A stretch of DNA of 33,096 nt from Alistipes sp. (lineage in GTDB: Bacteria; Bacteroidota; Bacteroidia; Bacteroidales; Rikenellaceae): positions 1 through 33,096 of the forward strand of contig JAFUOK010000039.1 in the NCBI GenBank assembly GCA_017481925.1, in the 5' to 3' direction. The notes beneath the pieces were generated by a model. The model did no database searches. It saw nothing but the letters and a program-made list of their open reading frames with translations, and had not been told where the DNA came from. A program made the translations under genes and the position numbers. Positions 13,929 to 22,897 of this stretch are shown here, in pieces. Position 1 is the stretch's first letter; every line of letters begins with the position of its first letter.

Positions 13929-16061
13929 ATGAAACTCTCAGCACGCATACTGACAGCGATGGCGATAGCGATTTTCTCGCTCTTGCCCGTTACGTCATTT
14001 GCGCAGTTGGATGCCCGAGCCTTATCGCGCGCACAGCAGCGTGGCGAGAATGTAGGTCTGGGAGGTGCCAATCCGTTCGATACACGTGACGAGGAGGAGC
14101 AGGATCAGGAGCAGGACTCTACCCGCACACGACGCATCCGCAAGCCGCTGGAGTCATACTACTTCAACGATTCGATTCGCGCCCTGCCCAACTTTATGTG
14201 GAACGTGAGCCGCGAAATGAACGACGTGGATATTATGCCGTTGGACACCACGCTCAACAATTGGCGCATCGACTACCCCTACCAATTAGTCGGCACGGGC
14301 GATATGACTCTCGGCGGTTTGGGTCAATCGACACTGCCGTTCAACTATTTCTACCGTCCCACAAGCCCCGACTTTACGTTTGCACAGTCGTACGATGCCT
14401 ATACCTACCGTATGGAGAATGTGCCCTTCTATAACTCGAAGACCCCTTACCTGAACTTTATGTATCTGGAGTCGGGTCAGAAGCGTTACCGCGAGGAGCA
14501 CTTCGAGATCACCACGGCACACAACATCTCGCCAACAACGGGCTTCAACGTGAGTTATAAGGCTCGTGGCACGAAGGGTCTGTACGATTGGCAGCGCACG
14601 TCGAACCACAACCTCGCCGTAGCCTTTTCGCATACGGGCAAGCGCTACTCCATACATGCGGCATTTGTGAACAACCGCATCAAGCAGCGCGAAAATGGTG
14701 GAGCCGTAGGCATCTGGGCCGTAGCCGACACCACGTACGAGCATCCGTCGGGTGTCCCGATGAAGCTGGCCGCTGCCGAGGCCGAGAACTCGTATCGCAA
14801 CAACTCGTTCTTCGTAAAGCAGGCCTTCGCAATACCCTTGCAGCCCGTCACGGACTACGATTTCTCGCTTGCCGACCTTTCGGCCATCTACATTGGCCAC
14901 ATTTTTGAGTATAACGCCTGGAGCAAACTCTATACCGACCACTATGCCGAGTTCACCGACGAGCGCGGCTCGGTGGATGACAAAGGAGAGTTTGTTCCCA
15001 CAAAAGATGTATATTATAAAGATTGGTACATATCGCCCCTCGAATCGCGTGACTCGATCCGCGAGAGGGTAGTGTCAAACCGCTTCTTCGTCGAGGCGCA
15101 GCCGTGGGACCGTAATGGTGCCGTGGGTCGCCTGGGTGGCGGAGTGGGTATAGATATGTACGCCTATTCGCAGTTTGCCTTCGAGGATTACCTCTCGGGT
15201 AAGCAGGGCAAACACAAGGAGACGGCTTGGTATGCCTACGGAGCCGTGAGCGGAAAGGTTAAAAAAGTAGCCGACTGGGGTGCGGACGCCAAGTTCTACC
15301 CGTCGGGATATAGGAGCGGAGACTTTGCTCTGAATGCGCACATTGCGCTGACGGCACGCCTCCGGGGTCATCCGGTTACTCTCTCGGGCCGATTCTCACA
15401 GACACGCAGATCGCCCTCATATTGGGAGAATAACCTATTCTCGAACCACTATGTGTGGTCCAACTCCTTTGATCAGGAGGATGAAACTCGTTTCGAGGTA
15501 TCACTCGAAGTGCCCGACTGGGCTTTCGAGGTGGGTGTATGGCAGGGTGTAGTAAGTAACAAGATATACTACGATGCCAACAGCCGCGTAGCTCAACACA
15601 GCGACGCGATCTCTCTGACGAGTGTGTATGCTCGCAAAGATTTCCGCATTGGCGGACTTCATCTTGACCACAGGGCATTGTTGCAGTGGAGTACAAATCA
15701 AGAGGTTATTCCCGTACCGTTGCTCAGCGCTTACCTCTCTTACTACTACGAATTCTGGGTAGAGAAGAAGAAGGTTCTGCGTGTACAGTTCGGTGTCGAT
15801 GGACGCTTCAATACGTCGTATTATGCGCCCTCGTACAACCCGGCATTGGCAACGTTCTACAACCAGAGAGACTACGAGTTGGGCAATTACCCCTACCTCG
15901 ATGTGTTCTTGACGGCTAAGTGGAAGAGAATGCGCATTTTCTTGAAATACCAGCACGTGAACTACGATCTGTTTGGCAACAAGGAGTATTTCACCGTTGC
16001 AGGCTACCCGCAGAATCCGGGTATGTTCAAGATGGGCATCTCGTGGGGTTTCTATGATTAA
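13929..16061 (+). CDS. Putative outer-membrane porin (Porin_10 type)
   Basis: This 710-residue protein has a signal peptide (residues 1-25, ending SFAQ). A charged, Asp/Glu/Arg-rich linker (about 48-75) leads to a long region of alternating aromatic and polar residues, ending in the aromatic residue pattern GISWGFYD typical of outer-membrane beta-barrels. The order LPNFMWNVSREMND, DYPYQLVGTGDMTLGGLGQ and the later YYYEFWVEKKKVLRVQFGVD matches the Bacteroidetes putative porin family as I know it. Cargo is unknown. Its place between pssA and a murein lytic transglycosylase suggests an envelope-biogenesis operon. Confidence 0.78.
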   Translation: MKLSARILTAMAIAIFSLLPVTSFAQLDARALSRAQQRGENVGLGGANPFDTRDEEEQDQEQDSTRTRRIRKPLESYYFNDSIRALPNFMWNVSREMNDVDIMPLDTTLNNWRIDYPYQLVGTGDMTLGGLGQSTLPFNYFYRPTSPDFTFAQSYDAYTYRMENVPFYNSKTPYLNFMYLESGQKRYREEHFEITTAHNISPTTGFNVSYKARGTKGLYDWQRTSNHNLAVAFSHTGKRYSIHAAFVNNRIKQRENGGAVGIWAVADTTYEHPSGVPMKLAAAEAENSYRNNSFFVKQAFAIPLQPVTDYDFSLADLSAIYIGHIFEYNAWSKLYTDHYAEFTDERGSVDDKGEFVPTKDVYYKDWYISPLESRDSIRERVVSNRFFVEAQPWDRNGAVGRLGGGVGIDMYAYSQFAFEDYLSGKQGKHKETAWYAYGAVSGKVKKVADWGADAKFYPSGYRSGDFALNAHIALTARLRGHPVTLSGRFSQTRRSPSYWENNLFSNHYVWSNSFDQEDETRFEVSLEVPDWAFEVGVWQGVVSNKIYYDANSRVAQHSDAISLTSVYARKDFRIGGLHLDHRALLQWSTNQEVIPVPLLSAYLSYYYEFWVEKKKVLRVQFGVDGRFNTSYYAPSYNPALATFYNQRDYELGNYPYLDVFLTAKWKRMRIFLKYQHVNYDLFGNKEYFTVAGYPQNPGMFKMGISWGFYD

Positions 16062-16103
16062 AGCTCTTCGGCACGACATAAGCCGCCCGCAAAACACACA
16101 TTT

Positions 16104-16826
16104 ATGTCAAAAAAGACAGCATTTTTATCGATCGTTCTTATTATTGTAGCGACATTTATCGGGTCGGATCTCCTCACCAAGGATATCAAGACAGACAACA
16201 TCGTACCCGAGCAGACCAACCTCATCGCTGAGATAGCGACCGAACAGGAGGAGTGGATCATTTCGTCGTATGACGCAATGATGCGTCGCATTGGAGAAGA
16301 GGAGGGGCAGGATTGGCTCCTGATGAGCGCCATCGCTTACAACGAGTCTCGTTTCAAGGAGGATCTCACATCGAAGCAAGGCGCCATCGGCCTGATGCAG
16401 ATTATGCCCATCGTAGGACGTCAGTTCAACGTCGATAAGGAGTCGATAGCCGACCCTGAGACCAACATCCGTCTGGCAGGCAAGCTGCTGCGCCAGATAG
16501 AGAAGACGCTGAAGATGAGTCCCAGCGTTCCCGCGAACGATCGCATTAGTATTATTCTTGCTTGCTACAACGGCGGCATAGGTCACGTATGTGATGCACG
16601 ACGTTTAGCAAAGAGCAACGGCGAGAACCATAACTCGTGGGAGGTAGTAGCCCGTTATCTGAAACTCAAGGCTGACCCTACGGTATATGAGAGCGAGTTG
16701 GTTCGTTATGGCAAGTTCACCGGCAGCCGCCAGACGGAAGCCTACGTAAGAGAGGTGATGCACCGCTATGACATCTATCGCAATCTGGTTGACAATGGAG
16801 CAGATATGGTTGCTCAAGTAAAGTAA
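16104..16826 (+). CDS. Membrane-anchored lytic transglycosylase (SLT/MltF-like)
   Basis: This 240-residue protein has one N-terminal hydrophobic segment (6-20) that anchors or exports it, and a lysozyme-like SLT domain. The catalytic Glu81 is in AIAYNESRF, followed by QGAIGLMQIMP (92-102) and the later ACYNGGIGHV motif. It cleaves peptidoglycan glycan strands to 1,6-anhydro ends in the periplasm. The domain resembles the C-terminal part of MltF without the solute-binding domain. It is the last gene of the pssA operon and overlaps the start of its terminator. Confidence 0.87.
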   Translation: MSKKTAFLSIVLIIVATFIGSDLLTKDIKTDNIVPEQTNLIAEIATEQEEWIISSYDAMMRRIGEEEGQDWLLMSAIAYNESRFKEDLTSKQGAIGLMQIMPIVGRQFNVDKESIADPETNIRLAGKLLRQIEKTLKMSPSVPANDRISIILACYNGGIGHVCDARRLAKSNGENHNSWEVVARYLKLKADPTVYESELVRYGKFTGSRQTEAYVREVMHRYDIYRNLVDNGADMVAQVK

Positions 16827-16864
16827 AAAAAGAGCCTGACCCGACGGGGTTAGGCTCTTTTTTT
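16825..16864. terminator. Bidirectional terminator between convergent genes
   Basis: An 18-bp stem (16825-16842 with 16847-16864, loop GACG) carries A/T tracts at its base on both sides. It ends the pssA operon and the convergent acyl-CoA synthetase gene. Confidence 0.93.
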
Positions 16865-16879
16865 TGACTATTGCAGTCG

Positions 16880-18541
16880 TTATTTCTTATCCTCCTTCTT
16901 TTGGGTGTAGAGGAATCGGCGAATCTTCTTCGAGGGTGTCTTCTCGAACTCCTCGCCATTATCCACCACCTCGGAGATGCGAGAGAAACGGTTAACCTTC
17001 GAGTTGACATACTTGATCACCTCCTGCTTAACCTCTTCCATCTGCTTGTTCCACTCCTCCTTCTTCTGGTTCCACTCATCGCGTGTAATCTCCAGGCGGG
17101 TCATAAACTCATCCTTGAGTTTCTCGATAGCCTCCGTATCGAAGTAAACAAGTGCCACCAGACGGCCGTCATAATCCGTAACCACAGACTCCGACACCAG
17201 ACTATGTGAATTGAGTACGTTCTCAATCTCCTCGGGATAGATATTTTCTCCACTGGGGCCGAGAATCATATTCTTCAGACGGCCCTTGATGAAGATATAG
17301 CCATCCTCGTCAATATAACCCAGGTCGCCCGTACGAAACCAGCCATCCTCGGTAAATACTGCCGCTGTAGCCTCGGGATTTTTGTAATAGCCCTGCATAA
17401 CGCACTTGCTGGTAGTAACAATCTCACCGTGACCCGTCTCGGGATTCACATTATCAAGGCGCACAGTCACTCCCTCCATAGCGGGACCCGTAGCACCCAA
17501 CTTCACAGCGGGAGAGATCTGACCTGCGATAAGTGGAGCTGTCTCGGTAAGACCATAGCCGATAGCATAAGGAATCTTTGCCTCCAGAAGGAACTGCTCC
17601 ACACGCTCGTCGAGTTTCGAACCGCCGATAAACAGACGCGCCTGACCACCAAATGCTGTGATCAGTTTCTTACCCGCAATGCGATGCAACAGGCGACGCA
17701 CCGGACCCATACCATAGAGCGTAGCCATAAACTTATTGGCGGTAAACTTACCAAGAATCTGCGAGTTGTAGATCTTCTCGATAATCAACGGAACGATCAG
17801 GAAACACGTAGGACGCACCTTACGCAATGCCGGCAACAGAACCGACGGGGTAGGCGGCTTCTCCAAATATGTGGTTCTGGCACCCGTAGCCAGCACATAC
17901 AACATGCCGAGCGAGCACTCGTAGGTGTGCGACATAGGCAACACCGAAAGCATAGAATCATTCTCGCCGATGGGGTAGAGTTTGTAGATATAGTTAATCT
18001 GCTGTGCCAGGTTTGAGTGGGTCAGCATTACGCCCTTAGGCTGAGATGTTGTACCCGACGTATAGATAATAGCAGCCAGATCCTCGGGCTTGGGGATAAC
18101 TACAGAGCCCTTGCGATCCTTAACCGTCTGCGAGATGATGCCGAGGTTCTTTGTGCGGATGACGATGTTGAGCTTTGCTACAACATCCTTCGACAGTTTG
18201 GTGAAGAGTTTATCCGACACAAGCAACGCCTTAGCCTCCGAGTGATTGATCAAAAGGTCGAGCTCGGCGCTTGTAAAGTCATTCATAATAGGTACAGCGA
18301 CCATACCGGCCGTTACAACTGCCATATAACACACACCCCAATTGGGCATACTGCTACTGAGCAACGCCACCTTGTCACCAGCCACCAGACCGGCATCCAG
18401 CAACATCTCCTGCACCTGTTCTACACGACGACCGACCTCGCTATAAGTAACATCCTCCGAGCCAAACATCGAAAATGCTACCTTGTCAGAGAACTTCTCC
18501 AGGCTATTATGGAGAAGGTCATAAAGTGTATTCAGATTCAT
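16880..18541 (-). CDS. Long-chain acyl-CoA synthetase / AMP-binding protein
   Basis: This 553-residue cytoplasmic or membrane-associated adenylating enzyme activates a fatty acid with ATP and CoA. Motifs: the P-loop YTSGTTSQPKG (160-170), GYGLTETAP, the hinge/adenosine region DGYIFIKGRLKNMI, and the C-terminal catalytic lysine region TPSKKIRR. Acyl chain specificity cannot be read. In an organism that makes sulfonolipids it could supply acyl donors, but nothing in the context shows this. It stands alone, convergent with the lytic transglycosylase and divergent from queG. Confidence 0.88.
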   Translation of the reverse strand: MNLNTLYDLLHNSLEKFSDKVAFSMFGSEDVTYSEVGRRVEQVQEMLLDAGLVAGDKVALLSSSMPNWGVCYMAVVTAGMVAVPIMNDFTSAELDLLINHSEAKALLVSDKLFTKLSKDVVAKLNIVIRTKNLGIISQTVKDRKGSVVIPKPEDLAAIIYTSGTTSQPKGVMLTHSNLAQQINYIYKLYPIGENDSMLSVLPMSHTYECSLGMLYVLATGARTTYLEKPPTPSVLLPALRKVRPTCFLIVPLIIEKIYNSQILGKFTANKFMATLYGMGPVRRLLHRIAGKKLITAFGGQARLFIGGSKLDERVEQFLLEAKIPYAIGYGLTETAPLIAGQISPAVKLGATGPAMEGVTVRLDNVNPETGHGEIVTTSKCVMQGYYKNPEATAAVFTEDGWFRTGDLGYIDEDGYIFIKGRLKNMILGPSGENIYPEEIENVLNSHSLVSESVVTDYDGRLVALVYFDTEAIEKLKDEFMTRLEITRDEWNQKKEEWNKQMEEVKQEVIKYVNSKVNRFSRISEVVDNGEEFEKTPSKKIRRFLYTQKKEDKK

Positions 18542-18602
18542 AGTTAAAGAAGTATTCTTAAATAAATTTTGACGAAGATAGTGAAAAAATATTAAAAATC
18601 GG

Positions 18603-18610
18603 TAATTTTG
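18603..18610 (+). promoter_or_regulatory. Promoter -7 element for queG
   Basis: TAATTTTG fits TAnnTTTG, 27 bp upstream of the ATG at 18638. It rules out the upstream in-frame GTG-like start near 18608. Confidence 0.55.
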
Positions 18611-18637
18611 TGTCTAAATCGGCTAATAAATAGGGAT

Positions 18638-19537
18638 ATGTTAAGTCACGACGAGATAAAAGACACCGCTTACGGCATAGGTTTCGACCTCTGTGGTGTT
18701 GCTCGCGCTCGCACATTTCTAAAAAATGCAGAGGCCTTCGACCTTTGGCTCGACAGGGGTTATGACTCCTCGCTGGAGTATATGCGCCGCAACTGCGACA
18801 AGCGTATGGATGTCAAGCAACTTGTGGAGGGGGCGCAGACTATCGTGGTATGTGCTGTGAGTTACAAATCCTCGATCAGCGGAGGCTACCAGAGTACCGA
18901 CCGCTGCAAGATAGCCTCCTACGCCTGCAACCGCGACTACCACAAGACTCTGAAGAAGATGTTGCAGCAACTCCTTCGTGCGCTTCAGGAGCGTCACCCA
19001 TCGCTCGAAGGGCGCGCATTTGTAGATTCTGCACCTATATTAGAAAAGCAATACGCCGTAGAGGCCGGTTTGGGCTGGATAGGACGACAGTCGCTGCTCA
19101 TTACACCCAAATATGGCTCGTATGTGCTGTTAGGCGAGTTGGTTCTCAACACCGAATCAGATGCATATGATAAGCCGATGCAAACGGTAGGGTGCGGCGA
19201 GTGCCGTCGTTGCATCGAGGCGTGTCCCACGGGGGCAATAGTAGAGGAGATGACAATCGACACCTCGCGCTGCATATCGTGCCGTACTATCGAGAGCGAC
19301 AACACCTCGGCCATAGACCTACACGGCTGGATATTTGGTTGCGACGAGTGTCAGAACTGCTGCCCCTACAACAGCCAGGCCAAGCGACAACGTAACCCAT
19401 CGTTCGATCCGCTATTTGACCCACGCGACATTTCGTCAGAAGAGTGGCAGGCGATGAGCGAGGAGGATTTTTCTTTGCGGTTTGGCTCTACACCCTTGAA
19501 ACGTAGCGGCCTGGAGCGAATAAAGAAGAATATATAA
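18638..19537 (+). CDS. queG: Epoxyqueuosine reductase
   Basis: QueG reduces epoxyqueuosine to queuosine in tRNA anticodon position 34, using cobalamin and two [4Fe-4S] clusters. The 299-residue protein has the catalytic Asp130 in VDSAPILEK and the AGLGWIGRQSLLI segment of the cobalamin pocket. Cluster ligands are C186-x2-C189-x2-C192-x3-C196P, C212/C215, and C235-x2-C238-x2-C241-C242P. Length and motif order are those of bacterial QueG without the C-terminal HEAT extension. It is a single-gene transcript with its own promoter. Confidence 0.94.
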   Translation: MLSHDEIKDTAYGIGFDLCGVARARTFLKNAEAFDLWLDRGYDSSLEYMRRNCDKRMDVKQLVEGAQTIVVCAVSYKSSISGGYQSTDRCKIASYACNRDYHKTLKKMLQQLLRALQERHPSLEGRAFVDSAPILEKQYAVEAGLGWIGRQSLLITPKYGSYVLLGELVLNTESDAYDKPMQTVGCGECRRCIEACPTGAIVEEMTIDTSRCISCRTIESDNTSAIDLHGWIFGCDECQNCCPYNSQAKRQRNPSFDPLFDPRDISSEEWQAMSEEDFSLRFGSTPLKRSGLERIKKNI

Positions 19538-19583
19538 CGCAGGCTATAAGCCACGCAAAACGACAGTCAAAGCAGGGTGAGCG

Positions 19584-19615
19584 TTTGGGAATTTAATTAC
19601 ATATCATTATATTTG
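19584..19615 (+). promoter_or_regulatory. Promoter of the GH140-like gene
   Basis: TTTG (19584-19587), 20 bp, then TATATTTG (19608-19615): a complete Bacteroidetes -33/-7 promoter with ideal spacing, 21 bp before the ATG. It is the clearest promoter in the window. Confidence 0.75.
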
Positions 19616-19636
19616 TAAATAAACTACTTACCCACC

Positions 19637-21067
19637 ATGAAACATACTCTCCTTTCACGCCACACGCTCTTGGCGCTCCTCGCAGGATTACTCCTTATCA
19701 CTTCGCCGACACAGGCGCAACACCTGCCTAAACTATCTGTATCTGAGAATGGGCACTACCTGCAAACAAGCGACGGACAACCCTTCTTCTATCAAGGAGA
19801 CACAGCGTGGGAGTTGTTCCATCGCCTCACACGCGAAGAGGCCGACCTATACCTTCGCGATAGAGCCGAGAAGGGATACAATGTCATTCAAGCAGTCGCA
19901 TTAGCGGAGTTGGAGGGCATAGATACGGAGAATGCCTACGGCCATCTACCACTCATCAACCGTAACCCCGCACAGCCCGCCACTAAGGATGGCGAGCAGA
20001 ACGACTATTGGGATAATGTCGATTACATCATCTCACGCGCCAACTCACTGGGCATGTATGTTGGTTTGCTACCCACATGGGGCAGATGGTGGAGGGATGA
20101 GAATCCTATATTCAACGAGCAAAATGCCGAGGCGTACGGTCGCTGGATAGCAGAGCGATATTCTCGCTATAACATCATCTGGATTCTCGGTGGCGACCGC
20201 AATCCCGACAGTGAGGAGTTAAAAAATATCATCGACGCTATGGCTCGCGGTATTCTCAGCGTGGACAAGGAGCACCTGATTACATTCCACCCTACGGGCT
20301 GGCAGACTTCATCGCTATGGTTTCACAACCACGAATGGCTCGACTTTAACGGTCGTCAGAGTGGGCACACGCAACGCTACAACTCCAACCAGCAGATTGC
20401 AAGCGACTTTAACCGCTCACCGTCAAAGCCAATCATCGAATTAGAGCCTCTCTACGAAGACCACCCACTCGAATTTAAGCCCGACGAGGACGGCCACTCC
20501 AACGCGTGGGATGTACGACGTGGGCTATATTGGAGTGTATTCTACGGCTCGGCAGGCGTGACATACGGCCATCACTCGGTATGGCAAATGTACGACATAA
20601 AGAAGGGCAGGGAGCCCATCAACCGCCCCATGATGGCGTGGCATGAGGCCATACACCAACCAGCAGCCGACCAAGTGCAATATCTCAAACAACTCATGCT
20701 CTCACGTCCATACTTCTCGCGCATACCTACCGAGGAGTTTATCATAGCGAGCGATGTTGAATCGGCCATGCCCGGAGCAGGTCGTTACCGTTTCGTGGCG
20801 ACCATCGACAGCGAGGGTAGTTACGCTATGGTATATGCGCCAATATCAAGACCTTTTGCAGTTCGTGGCCAGATGCTTAAAGCCGAGAAGATTGTTGCAT
20901 GGTGGTTCTCGCCTCGCACGGCACAGACAATAAAGATAGGCACACTACGCAACCAGCCATCACTCACATTCACGCCTCCCTCAAATGGCGAGGCAGAGGA
21001 CTGGGTATTAGTCTTAGACGATGCCGCAAAGCATTATCCCGCCCCCAGCAAACGATACAAACATTAA
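19637..21067 (+). CDS. Exported GH140-like glycoside hydrolase (DUF4038 plus C-terminal beta domain)
   Basis: This 476-residue protein has a signal peptide (1-28, ending TQAQ). The main domain is a DUF4038-type (beta/alpha)8 barrel opening with NGHYLQTSDGQPFFYQGDTAWELFHRLT split over residues 39-66; the likely catalytic acids are Asp187 in ILGGDRN and Glu268 or Glu270 in KPIIELEPLYED. The C-terminal 90 residues form the small beta domain called putative collagen-binding in this family. GH140 members hydrolyse apiosyl linkages of rhamnogalacturonan II, but DUF4038 proteins are broader, so the substrate is uncertain. No SusC/D pair is nearby. It has its own strong promoter. Confidence 0.82.
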   Translation: MKHTLLSRHTLLALLAGLLLITSPTQAQHLPKLSVSENGHYLQTSDGQPFFYQGDTAWELFHRLTREEADLYLRDRAEKGYNVIQAVALAELEGIDTENAYGHLPLINRNPAQPATKDGEQNDYWDNVDYIISRANSLGMYVGLLPTWGRWWRDENPIFNEQNAEAYGRWIAERYSRYNIIWILGGDRNPDSEELKNIIDAMARGILSVDKEHLITFHPTGWQTSSLWFHNHEWLDFNGRQSGHTQRYNSNQQIASDFNRSPSKPIIELEPLYEDHPLEFKPDEDGHSNAWDVRRGLYWSVFYGSAGVTYGHHSVWQMYDIKKGREPINRPMMAWHEAIHQPAADQVQYLKQLMLSRPYFSRIPTEEFIIASDVESAMPGAGRYRFVATIDSEGSYAMVYAPISRPFAVRGQMLKAEKIVAWWFSPRTAQTIKIGTLRNQPSLTFTPPSNGEAEDWVLVLDDAAKHYPAPSKRYKH

Positions 21068-21073
21068 AAGACA

Positions 21074-21109
21074 CCAGAGGCTGCCAACCCACATAGGTTA
21101 GCAGCCTCT
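21074..21109 (-). terminator. Intrinsic terminator of prs
   Basis: A 15-bp stem (21074-21088 with 21095-21109) has its only mismatch becoming G-U in leftward RNA, and TGTCTTTTAA follows on the minus strand. It also lies just after the convergent GH140-like stop and may serve both. Confidence 0.83.
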
Positions 21110-21132
21110 GATATAATGTCCTCGTACTACTA

Positions 21133-22074
21133 TTATTTGTAGAACAAAGAGCTGATCTCCTTATAGTTGTGAACGTGCTCGATAACCTCTGCGAAGATAT
21201 CAGCAACTGACAACACGGTGAACTTATGCAGATCCTTCTCCGGATTCAAGGGGATGGTATCCGTAACTATAACCTCCTGCAACTGGCTCTCGTTGATACG
21301 CTCGTAAGCGGCACCTGACAGCACGGGGTGGGTAATCACAGCACGAACGCTCTTTGCACCCTTCTCCATAAGCATATTTGCTGCCATACAGATAGTACCA
21401 GCCGTATCGATCATATCATCCACGATGATGATGTTGCGACCCTCGACATCACCGATAGCGGTCATGCTGCCCACAACGTTAGCCTTTGCACGCTCCTTGT
21501 GAGAGATGATGATGGGTGCCTGCAGATGCTTTGCGTATGAGTGAGCACGCTTTGCGCCACCCATATCGGGCGAAGCGATTGAGAGGTCCTCCATATTGAG
21601 GCTCTTAATATAAGGTACGAAAATGCCACTTGCATAGAGTGCATCTACGGGAACATCGAAGAAGCCCTGAATCTGGTCAGCGTGCAGATCCATAGTCATG
21701 ATACGGTCGGCACCTGCGGCAACCAATAGGTTAGCAACCAACTTTGCACCGATGGGTACACGGGGACGATCCTTGCGATCCTGACGCGCCCAGCCGAAGT
21801 AGGGCATTACAGCAATAACCTTGTAAGCCGAAGCACGGCGTGCAGCGTCGATCATCATCAAAAGCTCCATCAGGTTATCTGATGAGGGGAATGTTGACTG
21901 GATGATAAACACGGTGCAACCACGAATAGACTCGTTGTAAAAGGGCTGAAACTCGCCATCGCTAAACTGGAGTACCTCCGAATCGCCAAGTGTAGAGCCA
22001 TAGCTTGCTACGATCTTCTCGGCCAAATAACGCGAATTACGACCCGCGAAAAACTTAATCTTATGAATAGCCAT
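21133..22074 (-). CDS. prs: Ribose-phosphate pyrophosphokinase
   Basis: Prs makes PRPP from ribose-5-phosphate and ATP for purine, pyrimidine, histidine, tryptophan and NAD synthesis. The 313-residue cytoplasmic protein has the class I motifs: FSDGEFQPFYNESIRG, YFGWARQDRKDRPRVPIGAK (flexible loop and ATP site), MDLHADQIQGFF, and the PRPP loop IIIVDDMIDTAGTI near residues 213-226. Length is normal. It is a single gene with a TATATTTG -7 element upstream. Confidence 0.97.
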   Translation of the reverse strand: MAIHKIKFFAGRNSRYLAEKIVASYGSTLGDSEVLQFSDGEFQPFYNESIRGCTVFIIQSTFPSSDNLMELLMMIDAARRASAYKVIAVMPYFGWARQDRKDRPRVPIGAKLVANLLVAAGADRIMTMDLHADQIQGFFDVPVDALYASGIFVPYIKSLNMEDLSIASPDMGGAKRAHSYAKHLQAPIIISHKERAKANVVGSMTAIGDVEGRNIIIVDDMIDTAGTICMAANMLMEKGAKSVRAVITHPVLSGAAYERINESQLQEVIVTDTIPLNPEKDLHKFTVLSVADIFAEVIEHVHNYKEISSLFYK

Positions 22075-22110
22075 TTTCGTAATATTTTTGTTGGTATAGT
22101 ATTAATGCTA

Positions 22111-22118
22111 CAAATATA
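22111..22118 (-). promoter_or_regulatory. Promoter -7 element for prs
   Basis: On the minus strand TATATTTG fits TAnnTTTG, 37 bp upstream of the prs ATG. Confidence 0.5.
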
Positions 22119-22134
22119 TACAATTAACGCAACA

Positions 22135-22161
22135 AAAAGTCACATTTCGGATGTGACTTTT
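22135..22161 (-). terminator. Hairpin terminator downstream of engB
   Basis: AAAAGTCACATT pairs with GATGTGACTTTT (12 pairs with one T-G, loop TCG). It lies 8 bp after the engB stop. The U tract is short (TTTTTG). Confidence 0.65.
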
Positions 22162-22168
22162 CAAATAA

Positions 22169-22756
22169 TTATAAACATTTTTCGATAAAATCGAGTATTT
22201 CTTCTCGACCTGTTCCTTTTTCGCTCGACGAGCAGAACATCGGCGGCAACTCCTCCCACTGTTCGCTCAACGTTTTGCAATAATTCTCCACGCTCTTTTT
22301 GCGTTGTGTGGCCGACAACTTATCCGTTTTGGTAAAGATTATGCCAAACGGCACACCATTCTCGCCCAGCATCTCTATAAAGCGCAGATCAATAGCCTGC
22401 GGCTCAAGACGCGAATCCACCAACACAAAGAGGAAGTGCATCTTCTCGCACTTGAGCACATAATCCATAATAATCTTGGCAAACTCGCCACGCTTATTCT
22501 TCGACACACGGGCGTAGCCATAGCCGGGCAGATCGACCAGATACCAGTTACCGTTGATGCAGAAGTGGTTGATAAGACGTGTCTTGCCGGGTGTTGCCGA
22601 GACCTTGGCCAGGCCCTTGCGACCCGTGAGCATATTAATGAGCGACGACTTACCCACATTACTACGACCGATAAAGGCCACATCGCGCAAATCGTCCTTG
22701 GGGACTTGCGAAATCTTCTCTGAACTGCACTTGAACTCGGCTCGTGTAATCTGCAT
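22169..22756 (-). CDS. engB: Ribosome biogenesis GTP-binding protein YsxC/EngB
   Basis: EngB is an essential TRAFAC GTPase that acts in assembly of the 50S ribosomal subunit. The 195-residue protein has G1 GRSNVGKS (30-37), the G2 threonine in the SATPGKTR switch, G3 DLPGYG (75-80), G4 TKTD (142-145) and G5 CSSSE. Length and motifs are standard. It is transcribed divergently from araB, with a -7 element TACTTTTG at 22780-22787 on the minus strand. Confidence 0.96.
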   Translation of the reverse strand: MQITRAEFKCSSEKISQVPKDDLRDVAFIGRSNVGKSSLINMLTGRKGLAKVSATPGKTRLINHFCINGNWYLVDLPGYGYARVSKNKRGEFAKIIMDYVLKCEKMHFLFVLVDSRLEPQAIDLRFIEMLGENGVPFGIIFTKTDKLSATQRKKSVENYCKTLSEQWEELPPMFCSSSEKGTGREEILDFIEKCL

Positions 22757-22779
22757 AACTAAAGTTGATTAATCGAGCG

Positions 22780-22787
22780 CAAAAGTA
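22780..22787 (-). promoter_or_regulatory. Promoter -7 element for engB
   Basis: On the minus strand TACTTTTG fits TAnnTTTG, 24 bp upstream of the ATG. TTGG at 22807-22810 is a possible -33 element with 19 bp spacing. Confidence 0.5.
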
Positions 22788-22838
22788 CATAAAAAAAACC
22801 AAACAGCCAACCACAAAGTCCCGACCCAGCAGAGAAGA

Positions 22839-22869
22839 TTGCTATTTTAGAAAAAAATTTTTATCTTTG
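22839..22869 (+). promoter_or_regulatory. Promoter of araB
   Basis: TTGC (22839-22842), 19 bp, then TATCTTTG (22862-22869) gives a near-consensus Bacteroidetes promoter 28 bp upstream of the ATG. Confidence 0.6.
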
Positions 22870-22897
22870 AGATTATAAAAAACTAACCTATCTGACA

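Noticed and set aside
17429-18547. Plus-strand frames of 176-195 codons opposite the acyl-CoA synthetase
   Set aside because: They are antisense to a complete ANL-family enzyme and have no own signals.
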